5,610 nt of DNA from JBOFCS01 sp051646185. GTDB taxonomy: Bacteria > Actinomycetota > Actinomycetes > Mycobacteriales > Mycobacteriaceae. Below the pieces are notes generated by a model. The model was not told where the DNA came from and searched no databases. It was given only the letters and a program-made list of their open reading frames with translations. The DNA is taken from positions 1 to 5,610 of the forward strand of contig JBOFCS010000051.1 of the NCBI GenBank assembly GCA_051646185.1, given 5' to 3'. Position numbers and translations under genes: made by a program. Positions 1 through 5,440 of this stretch are shown here, piece by piece. Numbering within the stretch: the stretch's first letter is position 1; each line of letters opens with the position of its first letter.

Positions 1-944
1 TACCCACCCTCAAGCATTTCTTGAGTAAAAATCTCATCCAATTTACCACCGGAAGAAACAACTGGAATATTTGCGTCGTACAACCGGTCCGCAAGAACAA
101 CAATGCGCAAGGCTACTGACTGATCCTTAGCGGGATGCACATTCTTAATGAAAACAGCTGGTACAGCTTGCAATAACTCATTGTATCGCGATGGGTGCAG
201 AGTACTGAGATGAGCACACAGCTCATCAAAATCATCAACGGTAGAACCCTCAATCTCCGCTGCCCTGCTATCTATCTCAGTATCACTGACAGGCTCTGGA
301 GCGGGCGGAAGATCGCGATGGCGGTAATCTGGTCCATCCACCCGAATTGTGTCAAAAATGGAGCCAAGCTTTTTGATTTCCCGCAAGAAATCTTGCGCCG
401 CAAAACGTCCTTCTCCAAGCTGCCCTGGCAAAGTATTTGATGTTGCAACAATCGAAACACCACGACCGGAAAGCTCAGCCAAAAGCCGAGAAACCAACAT
501 CGTGTCACCAGGATCATCCAGCTCAAACTCATCAATACAGAGCACACTATGCTGCGCCAACCGCTCCACAGCGTTCGTAAAGCCTAAAGCACCAACCACA
601 TGCGTCAACTCAACAAAAGTCCCAAAAGCTTTAGGTTCGGGAACGCTATGGTAAATCGAAGCGAGTAAATGTGTTTTGCCCACACCAAACCCACCATCGA
701 GATAAAGCCCAGCCCCGGTAGCCGGAGTTTTTTTCCCAAAAAGACCACGTTTACCTGATCTAATTTTCACCACCCGAGCAGCAAACGCCTCAGCTTTACG
801 CACCGCCTCAGCCTGACTTGGCTCCTGAGGATCTGGGATGTACGAGGCAAAACTCACCTCATCGAACATCGCTGGCGGAACCATTTGTGCTACCAACTGG
901 TCCGCTGGAACAACCGGATTACGGTCGACTAGGCGTAGGGGCAT
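1..944 (-). CDS. zapE: ZapE/AFG1-family P-loop ATPase (3' end cut by window edge)
   Basis: Reading the minus strand from ATG at 944 gives 314 codons with no stop before the window edge. The product is an AFG1/ZapE-type ATPase, a cytoplasmic P-loop protein linked to cell division in bacteria. The Walker A motif GGFGVGKT lies at residues 84-91, Walker B LCIDEFEL at 135-142 (D138, E139), and a sensor-like TSNTLP at 168-173. The N-terminus carries the family-like LVDRNP and MVPPAMFDEVSF stretches. The C-terminal LADRLYD, LDEIF and EMLEGG are also typical; about 25-30 residues probably lie beyond the edge. The ATG is preferred because homology starts right after it, although there is no Shine-Dalgarno sequence; a leaderless transcript is possible. 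It is divergent from the reductase gene, as Rv2670c is from Rv2671. Nothing suggests it is broken. Confidence 0.95.
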   Translation of the reverse strand, partial: MPLRLVDRNPVVPADQLVAQMVPPAMFDEVSFASYIPDPQEPSQAEAVRKAEAFAARVVKIRSGKRGLFGKKTPATGAGLYLDGGFGVGKTHLLASIYHSVPEPKAFGTFVELTHVVGALGFTNAVERLAQHSVLCIDEFELDDPGDTMLVSRLLAELSGRGVSIVATSNTLPGQLGEGRFAAQDFLREIKKLGSIFDTIRVDGPDYRHRDLPPAPEPVSDTEIDSRAAEIEGSTVDDFDELCAHLSTLHPSRYNELLQAVPAVFIKNVHPAKDQSVALRIVVLADRLYDANIPVVSSGGKLDEIFTQEMLEGG

Positions 945-978
945 GCAGGAAGAGTAGCGGCGTGGTGAAATCAATCCT
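945..978. promoter_or_regulatory. Short divergent start region, possible leaderless zapE promoter
   Basis: Only 34 bp separate the zapE ATG (944, minus) from the reductase GTG (979, plus). Any promoters must therefore overlap the opposite gene or sit almost on the start codons. On the minus strand a TACTCT hexamer (956-951) lies six bases before the zapE ATG. It fits the loose TAnnnT form of a corynebacterial -10 box at the distance expected for a leaderless message, in keeping with the missing Shine-Dalgarno. I see no good -35 partner and no convincing promoter for the plus-strand genes. This is a weak inference. Confidence 0.22.
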
Positions 979-1731
979 GTGCACCATCTCAATAATGCGA
1001 CTCAGCTCACAATTTATTCTGATTCTGAACTCAGGGATCTTTATGCTTACCCCCCTAGCTCCGGGCCCTACGTCCGAGCAAATTTCATCTCCAGTCTTGA
1101 CGGCACAATTGCCGTTTCAGGTCGATCAGGTGAGCTTGGGAGCCCCGGAGATAAAGTGATATTTGAGATTCTTCGAGAACTTGCCGATGTTGTTCTTGTC
1201 GGCGCCCATACCGCCACCATTGAGGGCTACCGTGGCGCACAACTGACTGCAGATCAGATAACCCGCAGACTGGCAAATCACCAAACCCACATCCCACCAA
1301 TTGCCGTTGTCAGCGCCAAGGCCACAATCTCCCCGCAGGCGCCCCTGCTAACAGATACCACGGTTCCACCGCTCATTTTCACTCTCAGATCAGCTGACTC
1401 AGATAAAAAACAAGCACTAGCAGAGGCAGGAGCTGAGCTAATTGAATGCTCCGGCAGCACTGTCACCGCCAGAGAAATATTAGCAACATGCGCTGAACGT
1501 GGACTGTCACGGATTTTATGTGAAGGTGGGCCGCGCCTGTTTTCCCACTTAGTTTCGGAAGGTGCTGTTAATGAACTTTGCCTTACCACCGCCCCCCGGC
1601 TTCTCGGCGGGGAAAGTCTTCGAATATTGAGTGACAATCTAACGATAGATACCCCTGCAGAACAGCTTCATCTGCTCACCGATGCGGGTGGATACGTCTA
1701 TAGTCGCTGGGGCATTAAGCCACCCCACTAG
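979..1731 (+). CDS. RibD C-terminal-type reductase (Rv2671-like, DHFR analogue)
   Basis: This 250-residue cytoplasmic protein belongs to the RibD C-terminal/pyrimidine-reductase family of NADPH-dependent reductases. Visible family blocks are VRANFISSLDGTIA (32-45), SGRSGELGSPGDKVIF (47-62), DVVLVGAHTA (70-79), and a nucleotide-binding-like CEGGPRLFSHL (181-191) followed by NELCLTTAPRLLGG (198-211). There is no fused deaminase domain, so it is a stand-alone reductase of normal length. Its position next to zapE and aftC marks it as the counterpart of M. tuberculosis Rv2671, known to act as a dihydrofolate-reductase analogue and to affect para-aminosalicylate resistance when overexpressed. That activity is an inference here; riboflavin synthesis is the alternative. 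The GTG at 979 is the only plausible start, since an in-frame TAG lies at 955-957. Only a weak GGTG precedes it. Confidence 0.92.
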   Translation: MHHLNNATQLTIYSDSELRDLYAYPPSSGPYVRANFISSLDGTIAVSGRSGELGSPGDKVIFEILRELADVVLVGAHTATIEGYRGAQLTADQITRRLANHQTHIPPIAVVSAKATISPQAPLLTDTTVPPLIFTLRSADSDKKQALAEAGAELIECSGSTVTAREILATCAERGLSRILCEGGPRLFSHLVSEGAVNELCLTTAPRLLGGESLRILSDNLTIDTPAEQLHLLTDAGGYVYSRWGIKPPH

Positions 1732-1740
1732 GCTGTGACC

Positions 1741-3297
1741 ATGCGCAGGATTGCCGTACTAGTACTTGCCCTCAGTCTAAGCATTAGCTGCGCGGCAGGA
1801 CCATCAGACCGACCAAATTTTGCTGTCGAACAAAACAACGGTGGCAGCCAAGACTCGTCAACCACCACGGCGTCTCCAGCCCCAGCCGTTCCAGAGTTTC
1901 TCGCCCCTCGCAAGGAACTAAACTGGGCTGACTGCACTGGATCAACGTTCACTACGATTGGCGTGGAATCAGCACCAGCAGGGTTGCTAGCAGAGTGTGC
2001 TAGTTTTTCCGTCCCGCTAGACCCTGGCGGAGCTGCTCGGGGATCACTGGAGTTAGCGGCGGTTCGCATGAAAACGTCAGCAACAACCACCAACGCCGCC
2101 CCTTTAATCATGACGACTGGTAGTGATATCGCTTCAAGCACCCAATTAGCGATACTGGCAATTCGCAACCAAACAACATTACTTAAAGAACATCCGGTCA
2201 TCGCTATTGACCGACGCGGAACAGGGAAATCAGCACCTATCACCTGCAGAACAGATGCTGATCGCGAAGAAATGTTCAACCAAACACAGTTTGACCGTGG
2301 AGGTAAAGATCCCGTTGATACCCTCAACAAAATCGCACGGGCAGCTACAGTGTCCTGCACGGACAAACTTCGACCTGCAGAAACAGTTTTTGACAACAAG
2401 CACGCCGCACAGGATCTCGAACAACTGCGAATCGCCTTCGATGTACCTGCTCTTGGGCTTCTTGGGATAGGAAACGGATCAGAGGTTGCGCTTGCCTACG
2501 CCGAACAATATCCACGACATATTGCACGCCTCATCCTTGATTCAGCGCCAGTACCTAAAGCTGACGCCAGCACCCTTGCCGAACATCGCATAAAAGGTGT
2601 TGAAGCTGCTCTCGCAAAGTTTTCTGACATCTGTATAGCCGTTAACTGTGCACTTGGACAAAATCCGGTACAAGCGATCAATGATCTCATGAATCGCGCC
2701 AAGACGGATCAACTACGACCGATATCGGCAAATGCACTCGCTAAAGCAATAACGGCATCATTGGCTTTCCCCCAAAACGAGCCCACTACTGAGGTAAAAG
2801 CATTAGCGGATGTGCTTACTTCCGCTAATCGTGGCGATACCGTAGCCTTACAGACCCTTATCTCGCGCACAGCACAAAAGTTGGCAACCGATGGGCAATT
2901 TGTTAATACGTGCACTGATTCTCAGCAGCGCACAACTCCCGAACGCGTACAAGAATTAGCCACAGAATGGAGCGCTCAGTACCCCATATTTGGGCAAGTA
3001 ACCGCGTTTGAGCTTGTTAATTGCCTACCCTGGCCGATAGGAACACCGGGAATACTTCCCACAGATTTTACTGTTCCCACACTTATACTCGGCGCTATGG
3101 CGAACCCTATATACGGTGGGGATGGCGCCGCTGCTGCAGCTACTGTGATCACCTCTAGCGGTTCCACTACCGCAACAGTGACCTGGCAAGGCATTGGTTA
3201 TGGGGTGCTCACACATTCTTCCTGTGCAGCAACAGCGGCAAACTCATACCTCAATGCTGGGCAACTCCCGGCAACCTCAACTGTCTGCCCCGCCTAA
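1741..3297 (+). CDS. Exported alpha/beta-hydrolase-fold lipoprotein, catalytic triad apparently lost (Rv2672-like)
   Basis: The 518-residue product has a short basic start (MRR), a hydrophobic stretch and a lipobox-like LSISC with Cys17, then a Ser/Thr/Pro-rich linker to about residue 52. A predicted surface lipoprotein follows from this. The body resembles TAP-type secreted tripeptidyl aminopeptidases: DRRGTGKS at 157-164, the elbow region GIGNGSEVALAYAEQYP from 242, ARLILDSAP, and a TAP-like C-terminal domain. The expected triad is replaced: Gly244 for the nucleophile Ser, Asn455 for Asp and Tyr487 for His. After Cys17 there are ten cysteines, compatible with disulfides outside the membrane. 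A GTG at 1735 could add two residues; I prefer ATG 1741 because AGG (1730-1732) is well spaced from it. Translation is probably coupled to the reductase. A binding or scaffolding role is an inference. Confidence 0.9.
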   Translation: MRRIAVLVLALSLSISCAAGPSDRPNFAVEQNNGGSQDSSTTTASPAPAVPEFLAPRKELNWADCTGSTFTTIGVESAPAGLLAECASFSVPLDPGGAARGSLELAAVRMKTSATTTNAAPLIMTTGSDIASSTQLAILAIRNQTTLLKEHPVIAIDRRGTGKSAPITCRTDADREEMFNQTQFDRGGKDPVDTLNKIARAATVSCTDKLRPAETVFDNKHAAQDLEQLRIAFDVPALGLLGIGNGSEVALAYAEQYPRHIARLILDSAPVPKADASTLAEHRIKGVEAALAKFSDICIAVNCALGQNPVQAINDLMNRAKTDQLRPISANALAKAITASLAFPQNEPTTEVKALADVLTSANRGDTVALQTLISRTAQKLATDGQFVNTCTDSQQRTTPERVQELATEWSAQYPIFGQVTAFELVNCLPWPIGTPGILPTDFTVPTLILGAMANPIYGGDGAAAAATVITSSGSTTATVTWQGIGYGVLTHSSCAATAANSYLNAGQLPATSTVCPA

Positions 3298-3325
3298 CCC
3301 GGGGTGTCCTCCCCCGACAAGGAGG
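3288..3325 (+). promoter_or_regulatory. Competing stem-loops over the hydrolase stop and aftC ribosome binding site
   Basis: This very G/C-rich stretch holds four short complementary segments. CCCCG (3288-3292) can pair with CGGGG (3300-3304) around the stop codon. The same CGGGG can pair instead with CCCCG (3312-3316). CCTCC (3308-3312) can pair with the aftC Shine-Dalgarno GGAGG (3321-3325), hiding it. GGAGG stands seven bases before the GTG at 3333, an ideal spacing. A ribosome finishing the upstream gene would disturb the first two segments, so the layout suits translational coupling. The pairings are visible; a regulatory role is inferred. Confidence 0.4.
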
Positions 3326-3332
3326 TCGGTCG

Positions 3333-4568
3333 GTGTACCGTTCCCGAGTGTTCCTAAGACAGACCGCAAAGAACAACGAAGCCCGTTTAGCTACTGACTA
3401 CATTACCTACGTGATGTGGCCAATCGCCATTATGACGGTCATTCACCGGGCCTTCATTAAGGCTGCTAACGGCAACATTACCGATGATTTTCGCCCAGTA
3501 TATGACGCAGCGGTGCAATTTCTACGAGGATTGCCGGTCTATACAGCAAACTACGATTGGGTTGACCCACACTATCTTTACCCCCCAAGTGGCACGCTAA
3601 TCATCGCACCATTAGGCTACTTTAACCCTGATATTTCGCGATGGTTATTCATTATTGCCAATGTTGTCGCCATTATTGTCGCTGGCTATTTTTTACTTCG
3701 AATGTTCAGCCTATCTGTCACTTCTGCTGCCGCACCGATCCTGCTGTTTGCCATGTTTTCAAGCGAAACAGTTTCAAATACCTTAGTTTTCACTAATATC
3801 AATGGGCTTGTCCTCCTGGGCGAAGTCTTATTTATGACACTGCTGCTCAACGGCCATCAGTACCGGAGTGGGGCTGCGATCGGACTTACCTTGGCCGTTA
3901 AGCCAATTCTGGCGCCACTACTTTTACTACCGTTGATGAATCGACAGTGGCGACCTTTTGTTACCGCCCTTGCCATTCCCCTTACTCTTACCGGGTTGGC
4001 CTGGCCACTATCGAATGATCCGATGGCTTTCTTTGAAAGAACCTCACCCTATCTGATCAAGTCACGCGATTACTTCAATAGCTCAATCGTCGGCAATGGC
4101 TTATATTACGGTATATCACCAATTCTCATTTGGTCCTTGAGGATTGGGTTAGGTATTACCGTGTTGATTTCATTGTGGTTGTTATACCGGTACTACCGAA
4201 AATCTGACCAACTTTTTTGGATGGCAACTTCCTCTGGGGTGATTCTCACTGCACAGTTTTTACTTGGCTCCCTCGGCCAGGGTTACTACTCGATGATGCT
4301 CTTTCCACTACTGATGACCATAGTTCTACAAAACTCGGTACTGCGAAATTGGCCTGCCTGGTTAGCCATATACGGATTTCTTACCTATGACCAATGGTTA
4401 CTCATCAAATGGCAAACCGCTGGACGTGCCTTTGAATACTTAAAAATCACCGCGGGTTGGTCCTTGTTGCTCATCGTAATCTGCACGGTTCTATCGTTGC
4501 GGTATCTCACTGCGCGGGCAGAAGGCCGACCCCAACAAGGTCTCGATACCAATACCCCCGTTGCCTGA
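3333..4568 (+). CDS. aftC: Alpha(1->3) arabinofuranosyltransferase AftC (GT87-type, GT-C fold)
   Basis: This 411-residue polytopic membrane protein has roughly ten or more hydrophobic segments, the first near residues 23-38. A polar first loop carries the acidic DDFRPVYDAA (51-60, Asp51/Asp52), typical of GT-C enzymes that use polyprenyl-phosphate sugars. It is followed by LPVYTANYDW (67-76), YLYPPSGTLIIAPLG (81-95), TNING (154-158) and LAVKPILAPLL (187-197). AftC adds alpha(1->3) arabinofuranose branches from decaprenyl-phosphoryl-arabinose to the arabinan of arabinogalactan and lipoglycans, on the outer face of the membrane. The assignment rests on sequence type plus its place after Rv2670c-, Rv2671- and Rv2672-like genes, matching Rv2673. 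A related GT87 mannosyltransferase is the main alternative. The GTG start is fixed by GGAGG at 3321-3325, seven bases upstream. The C-terminus is a short hydrophilic tail. Confidence 0.9.
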   Translation: MYRSRVFLRQTAKNNEARLATDYITYVMWPIAIMTVIHRAFIKAANGNITDDFRPVYDAAVQFLRGLPVYTANYDWVDPHYLYPPSGTLIIAPLGYFNPDISRWLFIIANVVAIIVAGYFLLRMFSLSVTSAAAPILLFAMFSSETVSNTLVFTNINGLVLLGEVLFMTLLLNGHQYRSGAAIGLTLAVKPILAPLLLLPLMNRQWRPFVTALAIPLTLTGLAWPLSNDPMAFFERTSPYLIKSRDYFNSSIVGNGLYYGISPILIWSLRIGLGITVLISLWLLYRYYRKSDQLFWMATSSGVILTAQFLLGSLGQGYYSMMLFPLLMTIVLQNSVLRNWPAWLAIYGFLTYDQWLLIKWQTAGRAFEYLKITAGWSLLLIVICTVLSLRYLTARAEGRPQQGLDTNTPVA

Positions 4569-4604
4569 TGATGTTTTGACTGCCCCGATGAGTACATCAT
4601 CAGG
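4564..4604 (+). terminator. Perfect 11-bp inverted repeat at the aftC stop; possible transcript end
   Basis: CCTGATGATGT (4564-4574) is perfectly complementary to ACATCATCAGG (4594-4604), with a 19-base loop. The left arm contains the aftC TGA stop. It sits at the end of the gene string, where a terminator is expected, but no T-tract follows on either strand. It may act as an RNA-stabilising 3' end, a factor-dependent stop or an old insertion scar instead. Confidence 0.4.
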
Positions 4605-4953
4605 AGAAAAGTTGCAACGACCAAGAATTTAAACGGGAGTGAAGGATAACGTTTCAATCTCGGTGGTGACTCGTTGTGGTCTCGGTTGGGTGAATGTTTG
4701 GTGGGGAAAGTAGTTGCGTGTTCAACTACTGTAGGGTGAGGGTTCTGGCTTTGCTTGCATCGGTGCTGGTGAAGGGTTTTATGGTGATTGAGCAAACTTA
4801 TGAAAGAGCATTTTCTGTATGTTTCATTGTTGAGCAACCTAAAAATCATTGAGTTTTAAAGATTGCCGATGGCTAAGGAATCTGTTTCGATAGGTACGTA
4901 TTACGTCGGGTGGTCGGGAGGATGGCACACCAGCACGAACCGTCAACTGGGGT
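4605..4953. other. Intergenic stretch without a convincing gene; G-rich on the plus strand
   Basis: I see no gene with recognisable homology here. The plus strand is strikingly G-rich over C: by hand count 62 G to 23 C in 4621-4800, whereas the end of aftC is balanced (13 G to 14 C in 4321-4380). This matches the skew of the IS DNA downstream, suggesting that the change begins just after the inverted repeat at the aftC end. It also holds a perfect 8-bp stem-loop, AGTAGTTG (4709-4716) with CAACTACT (4723-4730), of unknown role. Confidence 0.5.
4694..4852 (+). CDS. Very tentative 52-residue open frame, hydrophobic middle
   Basis: ATG at 4694 opens a 52-codon frame ending at TGA 4850-4852. The product has a basic-hydrophobic core (RVRVLALLASVLVKGFMVI) that could span or touch a membrane. 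A second ATG at 4781 lies four bases after GAAGGG and would give only 23 residues. The 4694 start has no clear ribosome binding site, I recognise no family, and the 8-bp stem-loop lies inside it. It may well be chance in G/T-rich DNA. Confidence 0.15.
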   Translation: MFGGESSCVFNYCRVRVLALLASVLVKGFMVIEQTYERAFSVCFIVEQPKNH

Positions 4954-4972
4954 TGACCCGGTTTGGTGGACA
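4954..4972 (-). repeat. Terminal inverted repeat of the relic IS3 element
   Basis: On the plus strand this reads TGACCCGGTTTGGTGGACA, with the TG tip and GGTTTGGTGGACA core typical of IS3-family ends. It lies five bases beyond the stop of the orfB tail, the usual position of a right-end repeat, so the outside of the element is to the left. It resembles, but is not identical to, the repeat at 5062. Confidence 0.7.
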
Positions 4973-4977
4973 TCGGA

Positions 4978-5061
4978 TTAAGCGGCTTGTTCCGCTTGGG
5001 TGTGAGTGTAGTGCTCTTCAAAGGTTACGGGGCTGAGCATCCCCAATGCGCTGGGGACTGC
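4978..5061 (-). pseudogene. C-terminal fragment of an IS3-family OrfB transposase
   Basis: Minus-strand codons from 5061 to the TAA at 4980-4978 encode AVPSALGM, then LSPVTFEEHY, then THTQAEQAA. SALGMLSPVTFEEHY matches the well-known end of IS3-family OrfB, just after the catalytic domain, where families carry R-x-H-S-x-L-G-x-x-S-P. Here AVP replaces the usual R-x-H, so there may be mutation at the junction as well as truncation. No catalytic residue remains, so the fragment is dead. An AAGCGG/CCGCTT hairpin (4980-4985 with 4992-4997) sits at its stop codon. It belongs to a different element from the plus-strand orfA/orfB. Confidence 0.72.
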
Positions 5062-5080
5062 TGAAGGTTTAGGTGACACC
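5062..5080 (+). repeat. Putative left inverted repeat of the plus-strand IS3 element
   Basis: TGAAGGTTTAGGTGACACC shares the TGA tip, the GGTTT core and the GGTG-ACA pattern with the repeat at 4954-4972 when a short gap is allowed. It also sits exactly where the homology of the relic orfB stops. The partner repeat must lie outside the window, so this stays a prediction. Confidence 0.55.
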
Positions 5081-5123
5081 GAAGTTGCGAGGGTTTTTGC
5101 CTTTGTGATGAAAGGATGTTCTT

Positions 5124-5432
5124 ATGTCTAAATCTGTCTACTCTGCGGAGTTTAAGGCTGATGTTGTTGCTGTTGTTCGCCGTGGTGAGGCTTCTTTGCC
5201 GGTGATTGCTAAAGATTTCGGTGTTGGTCAGTCTGCCGTGCGACGGTGGGTGAAACAAGCCGAGTTAGCTGAGGGTTCAGGGCGGGGTGTTTCTGGTGAC
5301 GGTTCCATTGAGCTGCAGGATCTAAAGGAATTACGGGAACTGCGGAAACGTAACCGGGTGATGGAACAAGAGTTGGAGATTTTACGGCGCGCGGCGGCGT
5401 ATTTCGCTCAGGTTCATTTGCCGGGAAAATGA
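5124..5432 (+). CDS. IS3-family transposase OrfA (helix-turn-helix subunit)
   Basis: This 102-residue protein is the DNA-binding half of an IS3-family transposase. A helix-turn-helix covers about residues 24-44 (ASLPVIAKDFGVGQSAVRRW), which in this family recognises the IS ends. A charged coiled-coil follows at about 64-95, with L73, M80 and L87 at heptad spacing; it is the usual multimerisation zipper ahead of the frameshift. Length is normal for the family. ATG at 5124 is well placed seven bases after AAAGGA (5111-5116), and an in-frame TGA at 5109-5111 rules out a longer form. It ends at TGA 5430-5432, overlapping the orfB ATG as ATGA. It appears intact. Confidence 0.93.
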   Translation: MSKSVYSAEFKADVVAVVRRGEASLPVIAKDFGVGQSAVRRWVKQAELAEGSGRGVSGDGSIELQDLKELRELRKRNRVMEQELEILRRAAAYFAQVHLPGK

Positions 5433-5440
5433 CTTTCCCG
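5422..5440 (+). promoter_or_regulatory. Programmed -1 frameshift site with hairpin at the orfA/orfB junction
   Basis: In the orfA frame the sequence reads G GGA AAA then TGA, so GGGAAAA (5423-5429) is a canonical X-XXY-YYZ slippery heptamer directly before the stop. Slipping back one base enters the open orfB frame and would give an OrfAB fusion, the active transposase of IS3 elements. CGGGAAA (5422-5428) and TTTCCCG (5434-5440) form a perfect 7-bp stem. Its five-base loop, ATGAC, holds both the orfB ATG and the orfA TGA. A smaller GGTC/GACC stem follows at 5443-5453. Frameshifting is inferred from motif and family. Confidence 0.7.

Larger units (their letters stand above)
4954..5061 (-). mobile_element. 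Relic right end of an IS3-family element, interrupted by a second IS3 element
   Basis: Read on the minus strand, this is the last part of an IS3-family element: the tail of orfB, a TAA stop, a few bases and then the terminal inverted repeat ending ...CA at 4954. All DNA upstream of the orfB tail is missing at 5062, where another IS begins. The rest of the old element, if it survives, should lie beyond the far end of the second IS. A target duplication cannot be tested with one end only. Confidence 0.7.

Noticed and set aside
349..654. A 101-codon plus-strand frame at the left of the window.
   Set aside because: It is antisense to the P-loop region of zapE, which has intact Walker motifs on the minus strand.
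1728..2399. A 223-codon open frame on the minus strand opposite the hydrolase gene.
   Set aside because: It lies wholly antisense to a gene with clear homology and a signal peptide. Its translation has no recognisable domain and looks like a codon-bias shadow.
4385..4849. A 154-codon minus-strand frame spanning the aftC 3' end and the gene-poor stretch.
   Set aside because: It overlaps about 180 bp of aftC antisense, shows no family features and has an odd, His- and Pro-rich composition. The non-overlapping part has no convincing start signal.
4953..4981. TTGACC (4953-4958) as a -35 box with GATTAA 17 bases on, as the orfA promoter.
   Set aside because: TTGACC is explained by the IS end repeat, the -10 match is poor, and this repeat belongs to the relic element, not to the one carrying orfA.
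5036..5062. A hairpin (AGCA-TCCCCA with TGGGGA-c-TGCT) first taken as an orfA leader attenuator.
   Set aside because: The stretch is better explained as coding sequence of the minus-strand OrfB tail. It lies outside the plus-strand element, so the fold is probably chance.
5046..5072. A nine-codon mini-frame (ATG at 5046) upstream of orfA as a leader peptide.
   Set aside because: It has no ribosome binding site and straddles the relic/IS junction, so it is unlikely to be selected.
5025..5258. A 77-codon minus-strand frame across the IS junction.
   Set aside because: It is in a different frame from the OrfB relic and runs antisense to orfA, so it is a shadow.
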